DNA of 64,000 nucleotides from NCBI GenBank assembly GCA_029964075.1, contig CM057144.1:11121281-11185280 (forward strand), written 5' to 3'. Source of the stretch: Patiria pectinifera (Eukaryota; Echinodermata; Asteroidea; Valvatida; Asterinidae). Each line of letters begins with the position of its first letter. Position 1 is the first letter of the stretch. Position numbers and translations under genes: made by a program. Under the pieces are notes generated by a model. That model was not told where the DNA came from. It saw nothing but the letters and a program-made list of their open reading frames with translations, and did not search any database. Below are positions 12,519 to 24,100 of this stretch, in pieces.

Positions 12519-12540
12519 ATGACTGCTGCGAAATTTGAAG
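12519..12540 (+). other. Upstream exon of gene B (possible alternative start)
   Basis: ATGACTGCTGCGAAATTTGAAG is followed by a near-consensus donor GTAAGT at 12541. Spliced to the acceptor at 13969/13970 (TTATTGCAG), it reads in frame into gene B and would add MTAAKFEVPAIGANKT before the ATG at 13996. I prefer the 13996 start, which has an optimal ACCATGG context and lies closer to the signal peptide. Then this is a 5' UTR exon with a tiny upstream ORF (ATGCCATGA at 12514). The exon's 5' end is not visible. The right-arm counterpart ends at 62133. Confidence 0.55.
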
Positions 12541-12755
12541 GTAAGTTATGCAGCGGGTTTTGCCGTGCATGCAATGTACGACAGCATGACTGTATGATAA
12601 AACCAGCAGGCCTCCGACCGTGCTGCAAAATTTGCAACTAGTATGTTGCATCCGGACACCACTTTTTTCTTCATTATGTTATCTCATCGAAGGTCAGTCA
12701 GTCATTGCACAAATGTCGAATAGACATGAATCATTTGGGACTGAGAAGCGTGTCT

Positions 12756-12985
12756 AGGCGCGGTTCTACGGGGGGGCTGGGGGGGGGCTATAGCCCCCCC
12801 AAAATTTGGTCTAGCCCCCCCAAAATAAATTCTGGGGAAAAAAAATGCATTAGCAAAAAGAAGGATTGTGATGTACATGCGAACGGTCTCCCCCTAAAGA
12901 AGAAATAGCCGTGACAAGGGTGCATTAGTTAATATATTGTAAATGATTTTAGGATTTTATTGGCGCTCCCCATTGAAAATTTGGC
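12756..12985. mobile_element. Truncated copy of a hAT-type MITE
   Basis: It begins TAGGCGCGGTTCTACGGGG and shares ATGTACATGCGAACGGTCTC and TGACAAGGGTGCATTAGTTA with the element at 35606-35879. The far terminal repeat is missing. The right arm has a different ~250-bp sequence here (61678-61925), so the two copies of the locus differ structurally. Confidence 0.7.
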
Positions 12986-13547
12986 AATGAGAGTCAAGAA
13001 AATTGTCTAAGTATTTCCTAACAAAATTGGAAATGTTTTGCAGTCCCAGATTCATGTCTTATCATAATTTTTGCAGTGACTGACCTTCATTGAGATGATA
13101 TATGAAGGAAAAAGCAGCGTCAGGCTGCAACATTCTTTCCTCAGATTTTTTTTAAATGGACAATCTCATCCCTAGTAAACACTGTCAATTGTTTTAGTTG
13201 CTAAACAGCAATATCAATACTTTTCAAAATGAATTGAGCAATATCAAGCATTTAAAAAAAAAATAGGCCCACAAGTTTAAATTTCTTGTTTTGAGGCAGA
13301 CTTCAGCTTATTTTCATATTAATTGTTGCAAATTAATTAATTGTTACAAGATGAATAAATATCTTTTAAAATCTAAATCGCAAGGAATTTTATTAAAGGG
13401 AATATACATCATTTGCTTTTGCTGTAATTTTCAGAAATGGATGGAATTGGGGGGTTGGAAATATATAGCAAATATAGTTACACTGACTTTTTGAGGTTTT
13501 GGGTTCGAAAATGCTATAAAAACCAAGAAAAACAATCATTTTCCTGT

Positions 13548-13675
13548 AGTCTGGTTCCCTGACTCCATATAAGAAGAAACAGAGCAGTTTACATACATTG
13601 GGGAATTGACTCCATATAAGAAGAAACAGAGCAGTTTACATACATTGGGGAATTGTAAGGTCAGGGAACCAGTCT
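13548..13675. repeat. Short element with inverted ends and a 53-bp tandem duplication
   Basis: The ends are AGTCTGGTTCCCTGAC and GTCAGGGAACCAGTCT, exact inverted repeats. Between them a 53-bp unit (TCCATATAAGAAGAAACAGA onward) occurs twice. Both arms have the same structure (right copy about 60982-61110). Confidence 0.75.
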
Positions 13676-13764
13676 AGCTGGCTTGTACCCGTTCATAGGT
13701 GTGTAATCGATTGCAAACAAGTGCGATGGTCAATTGGGGCCAGTATTTGAAAAAAGAGCCAGTT

Positions 13765-13798
13765 TTTCCAACGCTGGTCGGCCGACCAGCGTTGGAAA
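13765..13798. repeat. Perfect 34-bp palindrome upstream of gene B
   Basis: The core ACGCTGGTCGGCCGACCAGC, extended outward on each side, is a perfect 34-bp palindrome about 200 bp before gene B exon 13970-14128. The same palindrome and about 200 bp of related flanking sequence occur in intron 1 of gene C (31758-31787). Confidence 0.9.
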
Positions 13799-13995
13799 TT
13801 GATACAAAAATACCACTTTTCTTGAAAATGACAGTATACCAGGTGCCATGATTTTACAGGATGCTTTACACTGTCATTCACTAACAGTCCAGCAAGGTAT
13901 TTCAAAATGATTTGGTAGTTTTATTTTTTGATGTTTGCAAATGTTGTATTTTCACTTTTATTATTGCAGTCCCAGCTATTGGAGCAAACAAAACC

Positions 13996-16900
13996 ATGGC
14001 TAAAGAACGCAGCAAGAACCACGGAGACCGGTTGTCATGGAAGCCTTCACATTGCTTCTCGGTTCTGTTGATATTTTGTTTCACTTTTGGGAGCGGTGAA
14101 GCCAGCTGTAGCTTACTGAATAAAAATGGTGAGAATTTGGAAATACACATTTGGGACACTTCTGTTCTAAATGCCTATTGTTTGTGGCATGAACTGGTAT
14201 AGGGTTATATTATTGTAAAGTTATTTTTGAGTGAGAGTTTTATGTCAGCAAACTCTTTCCAACTGTTTGCATTAATTTGAATATGATGACTAAGAATATA
14301 TACTTCCAGCATGTTGAAGAAATTGCAACTGTATCCGCATAACATGTAGTGGCTAGTCTCTCAATTAATACTGTGTATGAGAGTCCTAAAGGCCCCCCCC
14401 CCCCAAAAAAGTCTTCGGTTTCTGGTATGGAGCTTGCCTCAAAAGTGGTGCGGTGACGTGGCTTCCCCCCCCCCCCTTTTTTTTTGCACAACACCGTCTG
14501 CAAATGGTGCTTGACAATTCTGTGCAAAATATATGGGAGCCCGGAAAGGCCACATAAAGCTTATACTCGACAGTAACCCCATCTGAAAACACGTTACAAT
14601 TATGCAGCAGCAGGATTCCAGTCAAACCTGTGAGTTTGGCGGTTTTGAGACATCATCTTACATTGAAAAAAAAAACATTTGTAATTTTGCCGACGCGCAT
14701 GGCTACGGCGACGCCCGCGCAGACCAGAAACCGGAGCCTTTTTTGGGCCAAAACTTAAGGTAGTGAAAACATGCAATAGACTGGCACATGAAACAACCAG
14801 CCCAACACCTCTATAGTATTGCATCAATCAACTGTGTCAAAAGAAACATCTGGTTCCGGAACTCTCTTTCTACATATCCTCTCCATAGTCATCAGGTCAC
14901 GCCACCAGACTACAGAAGGGTCATTTTTTTTTCTCAAAAAGTTGGACATGTATACCAGTCTAGTCTTAGGCTTCAAATTGAAATCACTTTGCATCACTTG
15001 CTCACCGGGAAAATGTTGATGAAAAGTCTCTTTTAAACATTGAATTGAGACCTGTGAAATACTGAGGACCCTCTGTGTCTTTGCTTCACAAACATTTTTG
15101 GAGAATTTTGTTGGCTCAAGATTGAGTTTTTGTCCCTGCCTGGTAGGCTTCTTGGCCTATTCTAATTTGTAATGGATCATTCATGATTATTTTAATAATA
15201 GTTGTTTACAACACGAAGCATCATTTTAAGTATTTATAGACATGTACATGTATATGACAAGTATCTTGTGACTTTTCAAATGTTTGTTACAGTGAATTTC
15301 CTCAAATCTACTGGCACAGTTTATTACGCTGCATGAGAAATCAGAAAGCTAGAGTCTGGCCTCTGAACACAATAGAGCCATACAATGCGATTGTGCATTT
15401 TTGTGAATATTTGCGTTGGACAATAGTCTGAATATGCCTGTCGTTCTGGCAATTCCATTCATTCATTTCTGCTGTTTGGTTGTCTGTGAATGATGTTTTT
15501 TTGCATGGAAGTAGGCTATATACCATGTTGTGTATGTGTTTTTTGTATGGCCCCTGTTATAAGTGATCGGGAATTTTTTTAATCAGACAGTGATTTTGAT
15601 CAATTCAATCATTCTAGATACTCTATTGTCACTTGGTATCAAGTGAGACCCATAGCAAAGACCACTTTTGATTTGTTCAATTCCCAACCTCATTATTTGG
15701 GTCGGGAAACCACAATGTTGATTTCAGCATGTCCTGAGTCAACGTGCTTGAGGGGCAGTTTTCGTAGTTTCGGTCTTAGAAAAGTGATTTATGACAGAGT
15801 TTTTGAAAGCGAAATGCCCCCTCATGATTTGCACCTGCCACAGTTGTGTAGTAGTTGAGCCTGTAAAGGGATTTAATCTAGAAACTATTGTAGGTGGTTA
15901 AATCATATAAAAAGAGGCAGTTGGATCATTGTATAGAATCATAGGTAGTCCTACTGTGAACTAAGATTTTCCGCAAAAGTTGGCACTCCATATTCTCAAA
16001 TTGGGGCATGGATAAATATGATGCGAGAAAGGAAACAGTTTTAGTTTATCAGATTTCCAGTTTCAAACAAGGTTTTGCTATCGGTATAATAGGGCTTCTA
16101 CACATTGGCGTCAATTGGTGGGGGCAGGGGGGACCGGGGGAACAAGCCCCCCATAGCTCAGAATAGCTGATTCATATGACACTTAACTTGAAAATGATGT
16201 TTACAAGGTGATCTGTTGCTAAAAAAAAAATGGTTTTAGTGGTCAGAAATTGCCTCAGATTGCACCACAGAGCGTCTAGAATTCGGGGCCTTTATGCGGG
16301 CCCTCAACCCCACGCCGTTAGGGGCTTCGTGCTTCGTGCTTCATTAGTGCTCATCAAGGGGTGTCCCCCCTCATTTTGATACCCTTGCTTTTGGACATTC
16401 CCCCCCCCCCCCATTCGCCCTCCCATCCCCCATCTACCATCCCCCCTCGTCATTGTTGTTGATCTTTATAACTTAATGATATCCGCATTGCGAGGTTCAT
16501 TTAGTTTCCAATTTACCACAAATATTTTTGTCCATTTCATAGCTGTAGCCTTTTTTAAAATTTAAATAAACTTCTTGTTTTGATTTACCGGCATGTTTTT
16601 CTTATTTTGACTTAGTGTTTAACCTTTATCCTCCCCCAATGCCTTCCCTCATCTTAAAGGCAGTAGCACTACCATGCAGTTCACCAGTCTGGACACGGTC
16701 AAGCAGCACGTCACCGAACAGGGCTACCAGGCAATCTCCTGTGAAGCTGTCAATTTCTGCCAAATCCGCTGGTATCGCCGCCGCCTCCCCACCGGGCAGA
16801 GGGAACCCTACCCTTGGGACCTGGGCAAGTTCACCGTCTTCTTCCTGGAAGATGACAACCAAACGCTCATCTTCAAGTCAGCGGATGAGACAGCCCAGGG

Positions 16901-19900
16901 ATTTTACGAGTGTGAAGTGTCCAATAGCACGCACAATATCACCAGACAAACCCAGCTGACAGTGGACAGTAAGCACGGTTTATCAATTTTGTTTTTTCAC
17001 TTGTACAAGTCGCTTACTCAATTTGAAGTAACACTATACAGTAAACCACGAGTACCTTCTTCGCAGCAAAATGTGTATGTAGAGTACCATGGGCGTAAAT
17101 CGTGGAGAGACAGGGGGACATGTCGCCCCCACTTTAAGGTTGGGGGACAGCCCATGGCCCCCCCCCCCCCCCCAAAACGAAACCAATTTTTTTTTTTTTT
17201 ATGTGACATTGCAATAAAGGCAGGCAATGAGTACACCACCGTCTTTTCTTCAAAAAAACATTGGTTAAAGTGGTCAGAAATTGCCTCAGATCGCACCACA
17301 GAGCATCTAGAATCAAAAAAAAATGTTGGCCCCCCCCCAAAATTGTGTTCTGGATCCGCCCTTGGCCTGAAATGATCTGATATCAAGCCTTTTTCGAACC
17401 CAACCCTCTATTTTCACTGGTCGAAGTGCCAATTGATAAGAGTTTTCCTATCGTTTCGGTTTGCGGTAACACCATGTGGTAATAACTACTGCTTAGAAGA
17501 TATTAGTTCTGAAAAGAACTTGTCCTGCTTATTATCAACTTTGCTAAGTAGTTTTTGTTCTGATAAGAACAGTCCTGCTGTAAGTTCTACGAACTTGTCT
17601 TTGGTCTCAACGTTTCGACTAGCCTGCTCTAGTCATCGTCAGGAGACACTGAGTTTTCCTGTTGAACCACCGTACATCCCGACCCCCTCCAAACAAAATT
17701 TCTCTCTACTCTAATGTGGATAGAAAAGGTTTTAACTAGGGTACATCCCTTCAGGGAGTTATGTGATTGAAATAATCGATCCCATATTCCATTTCCTGAG
17801 TGGTTCAGATACCTTGTACTCAGGTCGACCAAAAACGAAACTTTGATCTCTAACTTCCTTCCTGAAGTCCAAAGCAAACACTTCTTTTTATTTAAATCAT
17901 TGATGACTTTATCATGTTGAAGCTGTGTCCTGAACACCAGGAGGATATCCTGTTTCCTCCCACTTTGTGATGCACCATGGATGGCTGAATTCATGCATAT
18001 AGGGTGTATATTTTTGACTTGGGGGGGCCCTACAATTTTGTTCAATTTTTTTTTAGAAGTTTGAATTTGTTATTTTTTTGGTTTTTAGTGCATACTTCGC
18101 ACGCTGTAATGTCCTGCCACAGAGCTCTCAAAAGAGGTAAAAAAAACGTGCCCTCTTTTGTTGGCGCACAGAGCCCATAGCACGTGCCCCTCCCCCTGCC
18201 ACTTTTTAAGAAGAAAGTTGGGGAAATAATCATTCATGACATTTCCAATTAACAAACACAAAAAAGGACAGACCCTTCACAAACAAATTTTACAATTTCT
18301 TGCCAAATTTTGACAGTAACAAAGGATTTGGGTTTTTGTTTAATAGTTTTTATTTAAATACTTACTTTAGTCATAACCTTTGTTCGTGGTCTTTACCAAC
18401 AGAAGTCTCTGAAGCTATTTTCAGAAATGTGCTCTGTTGTTCAATGTGATAAAATTGACTTGAGATATTATCCACTTCTCCCTCCAGTTACTAAACCTTA
18501 AACATAATAGAAATTTGACCTTTCCAAAGATCCTGCATTCTTTGTGATGTTTTCATTGTTGCGCAGTGGGAGCTTTATACAGAAATGAGTATGACTCAGA
18601 AAACTGCTGCTACAATGAGCAAGTTTTAGCAATACATTTGGCTTCGACTATATTAGAAAGGGCTTTTGAAACCAACAGGAATTCGCTGCGACATTTTCTG
18701 TTCAAGTTTTGCACATTTTGCAACGCAAAAACTAGTTGTATCACAAATTCGCGTGCCCAGCACCCGATTTCACGAAGCGCTGCGACGCGTCGCAACTCGT
18801 GACGCGTCGTATCATCCATTTCACGAAAGTTGCAATGTGTTGAACACGTCGTAAGTTCCTTGACAACGGCTTAAAACACGTCGCAAGTTACGACTTGTCT
18901 AGTGGTCATCGCAAAATAAGAAGAGTCCTAGCCAGTTTAATGCCATAAACATTACATAAACGAGATTATAATACCGAGGCAATGTGTGTCAAGTTGTAAA
19001 TAGAAAATTCATTGAATAATTATGAATTAGACTGGAATATTGTAGTTGAAATTTCAAAGTAGCTATACAGTCCACCGAGAGCTTGTTTTCCTTCAAAATT
19101 GCTTCACACGACCGCCATTTTGTTTTACGTTTCAACAAATTTCGAGCTGAGATCCGACGACTCTTTGTTGAATATCAGACGACTATTTACTGTACGCTGA
19201 CTTAATACATAAAACAGTCACCGAGTTGTGCTATAAATACACCAGTGTTGGAGCAAAGGCTTTGACCCTCAAGGCCAAGGCCAAGGCTTTGACCCTCAAG
19301 GCCAAGGCCAAGGCCCTGTTTTATGAAATGACCACTGATATAGAACTAATTATATTCACATGAGTGACACATCATCACGCAAGGGCGGATCCAGAACACA
19401 ATTTGGGGGGGGGGAGAAATTTTGGTCCCCCAAAAAAAGTGGGTCCAAAAAAAATTATGGCTTGGGCTTCGGGGCCCGCTTAAGGGCCCCGAAAAATTTT
19501 TGGATTCGAGATGCGCTGTGGTGCGATTTGTGGCAATTTCTGACCATTTTATCAGATGTTTTTTGAGGAAAAGATGGTGGTGTACTCATTGCCTGCCTTT
19601 ATTACGACGTCACATAAAAAAAATAGTTTCGTTTTTTTTTTAGGGGGGGGGGCATGGCCCCTTTTGGCCCCCCTGGATCCGCCCTTATCATCACGAATTG
19701 CTCGTTACGAAGAACAACATTTCTTTAATATTGACACACAATTCTCCCAAGTGTAACAAAAGGGGGATCCAAGAAACTGATTTGGGAAATTTTTAGTTGC
19801 TGGCCCAACATGGTCAGAAATATCAGCATTATCTAAAACAGATACATGCAAATCTTTAGCACTTATCAGGGAGACATATACAACCAATCAGATCTATTTC

Positions 19901-22900
19901 ATAGTTATATGCAATTAAAGTGATCATCTCATTAGCCCCACAAGTGTACGGAATATTTTTGCAGCAAATCTACTACAATGGTAACAAAATGTGATGCTAC
20001 AAAAGTGGAAGTGTGCCAACACACAAATCTATAGGGTGCTTCCCTCCTCCATGGTAATACGATTAAAATGGTAACAGCAAAATTTCGAACAGAATTATCT
20101 GGAAAATGCAAAAATCTATGGGCCTTGAAGAGCCTTGACTCAAAATCGCAAGGCCCTGAACCCTCAAGGCCAAGGCCAAGGCTTTTGCCCTCAAGCCTCG
20201 AGGCCAAGGCCAAGGCCCTAAAATCCAGCCTTAAGGCAGCCTTAAGGCCAAGGCCCAGCATCAAGGCACTACATCACTGAAATACACATACGACGCGTCG
20301 CACTTACGATGTGTTTTGTGAAATGGATCACAGGACGCGTCGCAGCTGCGACGCATCGTAGGGATACGACGCGTCGCAGCGCTGCGATGCATCGTAAGTT
20401 ACGAAGAGTTCAAGTTGATGAAATCGGGTGCTGGAATGCTATGTTTATGATTGCAATGGTGAGAATATTTTCATGCGTTGAAAGATGGAATGCTCCATTC
20501 AACAAGGCGAAGCCAAGTTGAAAGGAGCCTTCCGTCTTTCAAGGAATGAAAATAATCTCACCATTTTACGAATGCAAAACATTCATTATTTGTTTTATAT
20601 AACATCCAAGTAGATCTTTGGTCATTCGATTGGAGGATAAAACTATAATCAACAACATTTACAATATAGTTTCTTGGCATCCACTTTTTTACCAGCTTGT
20701 TCAAACTTCAAGTTGGCAAATTACGCGTTTTACAATCTTTGAACTAGCGTGTGCATGCAGTAGATCCAAACTGCACGATGAATGGAACCAAAAATGCATG
20801 TACATTGTAAGCCATAACGTAGGCCATACGATGGTTTAATTAATGAATGTCGCGTGACCGACAGTCCTCCAATCAAATGACAAGGGTTTGTTATGTAACA
20901 GCCAATACTGAATTAATTTTTCCTTCCAATTTTACTCCAGAGAGGTTCTGGATTGGTGAACCGCTCCAGCTCCAACACCAGCTCTGCCACAACCACACGG
21001 CAGTGGCAGCCGGCGAGAACGTGACCTTGCTCTGCAGGTTCTACGTGGGCGCCCTCCCGGACTTCACCACTGTGACCTGGCTGCGGCCCAACATGTCCCT
21101 GCCCATGGAGCAGTGGTCCAGCTGCGGTAATGGAACGGACTGGATGCTGGTTAACCAGCTGCATGAGATTTCCCACGACACCACGTACCGCTGGACGCCA
21201 ATACAGATGGATGACAACTCGTAAGTGTGGAACAAACTTATAGTACGTTGGGCAGTGGTGGCACCAAATTTAGGGGGGTGGGTCATGGGAGTGGGGGGGT
21301 GGCAAGGAAACTTTTTTGGGGGGGGGCATTCAAAATAAAATCTTAAGCCTGTGTACCGGCACGGGTGCCCATTGTCAATGGTCCGGAAATAGCAATTATA
21401 AAGTGTATAGTCGCTTTTATGAATGAGAAATGTATCAAATCGCAGAATGATGTATAAGAAATTATACGGCTGTATAAATGCATGTGTGCCGTGTTTTGTC
21501 TAAAGTACCAATGTTTATAATGCTTTCATTGGCCCAAATTTGATGTGTCCACGTTTATGAATCTTAACAGCGAAGAAAATGGGGTGGGGGAAAGGAAAAA
21601 AACTTGGGTTGGGGGAAAATGTGAAAATTTGTCTGACACCTTATTGGAGAAAATAGTTCAAAATACACACTTTACAAACAAATTTCAAATAAAAAACATT
21701 GGGGCGGGCGTAAAAATCGGGGTGGGCAGTGATGAAAACCTAAAAATCAATTACAAAAGGCCTAAGTTATTTTCCCTCACATTTGTACTGTGTTGTCCAC
21801 ATGACATAATTCTACATGCACAGAAGTGACGCGGTACCGTGGGTGGGCAGCAAGCTTGAGATTATCAACGTGAGCGAGGAGGCTTACGGAATTTACTGCG
21901 TCATCGCAAACAACGGCGGTCGTTGGTCACATGACGTCCTGATGCTCAGCCCACCAGGTAATTGGATGCATTCGCTGACTGTATTTTAAACTGAAACCCA
22001 CTCAACCTGAGACTAACTGTTCAAGAGTATGTGCGTAAACGATGGCACACAAAAAAAGTGAAATGAAAACACACTTTATAAATTCTGAGAGGTATTTTGC
22101 TTGGTATTACAAAATTATTTCGAATTTTGAAATTGAAAATGCCACTCCTCTTTTCAGAATTTTAACCCTGTTAATTTCAAATTTTGAACTATCAAAATTG
22201 GAAGAATGAACTTCAAAATGTTTAATGTGCTCCATTATCCTAGTGTGTAACTTGTATTAACTTTCAAATGTTTATCTTTGACAGTACTTTTTTTTCTCTT
22301 TTCCCATATATTTCAGAAGAGGCCCCCCAGCCTGATAATTATCACGCATTAGCCGTGGCCATCTTTGTATCATCTTTCATCTTCGTTGCCGTTTTGTTTC
22401 TGACGTGGAAGATGGTGGCACTGGACGTCAAACTGTGGTACCAGGGCCACTACGGCAACACTGAACAAAATGGTGCAGCAACATTTTGGTTCATTTTGAA
22501 TAAAACATTGATTCAATGTCACTATAATAGTTCAAAGAAAAAAAATACTAATGTTCCATCCCTACAGGTCGAGTTAGAATGATCTTGACCCAAGTTCACC
22601 ATTTTTTGTGTGGCAAATACAGTATAGTGAAAAAAGGTACTGAGTATTTCATATGAATGGTTATTACCTTGTCTTCCTTGGGAATTTTGAATTTTTCAAA
22701 TTGGTGGCTGTGGTGAGGAGTTATGCCATTTTCGTTGAAGTGCCTCATTTTCCAGTCTGCACAGGGAATTGGTTTTGCCTTTTTTTTAAAATCTGTCTAA
22801 ACTTCAAGTGAGTCAGTCACCATGACTAGGTTTATAATTGCTATTACACTGCTTCACATCAGTGCGCGATTTCAATAAATGTGTTGAGCCGTACGTGGAA

Positions 22901-24100
22901 CCTAAATCTGCCTTTGCAGCTATCTTGTTTAAACCAGTTTTGTCCTTTATTTTTTTTTTTTCAGATGGGAAGATGTATGACGCCTATGTATCCTACAGCT
23001 GGTCAGACAATGATCGACAGTTTATCCTTCGCGTCATCATGCCGTATCTTGAGAAGTACGGCTACAGGCTCTTCGTTCCTGAAATACACACGGTTCCTTC
23101 AAATGGTGATGCATGTTCGATTATTACCGCTAAATTTTCATAGCTCTATTTTGTATTGTGTATTGTTTGTTTTATTTTTAATTCATCATTACTATTATTA
23201 TTTTTATCGTAGGAGAAAGAAAACATTTCTTTAACTGATGGGGCTACTGTGGTAAAATGGAAATGCTAAACAAAATTTTTAAAAAGTGAAGGAAAAGACC
23301 TCTTTTAAGGTTTCATTTTCCCCGTTGTAGTTCTGTTAGAGGAGCTTAACCGAGCCATGGAAGCCAGTCGTCGCTGCATCATGCTCATCACACCCAGTTA
23401 CACCATCTCCGAGTTTGGTAAGTACGAAGTAGAGCTGGCCGCTGACATCATGTCCTCCAGGTTGTCGGAGCGCATCATCCCAGTTTTCTTGGGCGTGTCT
23501 CCGTTCAGCGACCCGTCGCCGCTGAACGGCTCAGAGCCATCGTTGTCATCTGCGTCGTCATGTTCATCCTCAACCCTGCCGTCATCACCTTCCACATCCT
23601 CACAGCCATCATCGTTGTCATCAGACTCAGGAAATCACTCCACCTCCGAGACGTCTCCCGACTCTCTCTCCTCCTGCTCCTCGGCTAGCTCCAAGCCAGT
23701 CAAGATCGACTTCAACATAAGCCCACTCCTTGGGCAACTGATCAAAGTCATGAAGCCCCTGAAGACCAGCAGGAAAGAACCCCACAGGCTCCGCAATCAC
23801 ACCAGGTTCCTGAAGAGGTTGCGACTTCGCATGCCCAGACCCCCTGCCGGGAATGGCGTGGTCATTCCACGCCAAGAGGTCATCATGGAGACGATGTCAC
23901 AAACTAGCGACCTGGTGGACAATGAAGTTCTGCCCGACGGAAGAGAGGAAGGCATGGATTTCAGAATGCAGACATTCCCACGGTTGTACCCAGTGGTACC
24001 CGATGGGGACACACAGAACGAAGACATGGCTGGGGGTGTATACCAAGTGGAGCTCAATGCAGATCCCACTTCTGACACCAGCATGTCCTGGAATCCTTAG
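13996..24100 (+). CDS. Gene B: IL-1R-family receptor, two Ig domains, TM, TIR with Ser-rich insert
   Basis: Seven coding exons join in phase: 13996-14128, 16660-16968, 20941-21220, 21824-21957, 22317-22472, 22965-23105, 23331-24100. They encode 640 residues. Residues 1-44 hold a signal peptide (hydrophobic CFSVLLIFCFTF). Ig domain 1 is about 45-147 (Cys in AISCEA and YECEVSN, Trp in IRWYRR). Ig domain 2 is about 148-285 (LLCRFY, VTWLRP, GIYCVIANN). The membrane helix is about 296-316, followed by DVKLWYQGHYG. The TIR starts at 338 (box 1 YDAYVSY; loop YRLFVPEIHTVPSNG; then SRRCIMLITPSYTISEFG). After the strand IIPVFLGV it is interrupted by a ~65-residue, about half-serine stretch (442-506), then resumes at SPLLGQLIKVMKPLK with FLKRLRLRMP where FW is usual. 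A tail of ~85 residues follows. The start has an ACCATGG context. The protein should be a plasma-membrane receptor recruiting TIR adaptors; ligand unknown. Confidence 0.9.
14390..14760. mobile_element. G/C-tract MITE in gene B intron 1
   Basis: The left part reads CGGTTTCTGGTATGGAGC and the right part CCAGAAACCGGAGCC, an inverted match with poly-C runs inside. The right arm has an extra ~385 bp here (about 59720-60330) containing additional copies of the same pieces, so the copies differ by insertion or rearrangement. Confidence 0.6.
16105..16440. repeat. G/C-tract MITE-like repeat in gene B intron 1
   Basis: It shares CAGAAATTGCCTCAGAT and GCACCACAGAGC with the elements at 17090-17368 and 19380-19687 and carries long poly-C tracts. 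Clean ends and a target duplication are not visible. Confidence 0.6.
17090..17368. mobile_element. Composite G/C-tract MITE in gene B intron 2
   Basis: One end (minus strand) reads AAGGGCGGATCCAGAACACA as in the hAT-type element at 19380; the other begins ATGGGCGTAAATCGTGG. The right arm carries about 480 bp more between the same ends (about 56457-57215), indicating a haplotype or copy difference. Confidence 0.65.
17604..17647 (-). ncRNA. Hammerhead-ribozyme-like motif of a Penelope-like element
   Basis: On the minus strand, GTCTC is followed by CTGACGA, then the perfect hairpin GACTAG/CTAGTC, then GAAAC-GTT and GAGAC, which pairs with GTCTC. This is the order of hammerhead stem I, core, stem II, core and stem I. 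There is one extra U before stem II and only a minimal helix III. Such motifs are known in Penelope-like retroelements. Cleavage activity is unproven. Confidence 0.45.
19243..20279. mobile_element. Non-autonomous hAT-type element, 8-bp target duplication
   Basis: It starts CAGTGTTGGAGC and ends ACATCACTG, and is flanked by the perfect 8-bp duplication AAATACAC (19235-19242 and 20280-20287), the hallmark of hAT insertion. The subterminal regions are repeats of AAGGCCAAGGC. It contains no transposase ORF and is itself interrupted by another element at 19380-19687. Confidence 0.9.
19380..19687. mobile_element. Inner hAT-type MITE, 8-bp target duplication
   Basis: The ends are CAAGGGCGGATCCAG and CTGGATCCGCCCTTA, flanked by the 8-bp duplication TCATCACG (19372-19379 and 19688-19695). 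It lies inside the hAT-type element at 19243-20279. Its family recurs at 17.1 kb and in the right arm. Confidence 0.9.

Larger units (their letters stand above)
18757..20434. mobile_element. Outer MITE with terminal CCAGCACCCGATTTCA, interrupted by nested elements
   Basis: The ends CCAGCACCCGATTTCA and TGAAATCGGGTGCTGG are exact inverted repeats; inner sequences are rich in ACGCGTCGCA variants on both sides. A 1037-bp hAT-type element (19243-20279) sits inside. Removing that insertion and one target copy leaves about 630 bp. No target duplication of the outer element is evident. Confidence 0.75.

Noticed and set aside
12182-12637. 151-codon minus-strand ORF, also open in the right arm
   Set aside because: No domain recognised; it overlaps the upstream exon of gene B on the other strand, and conservation is explained by the duplication.
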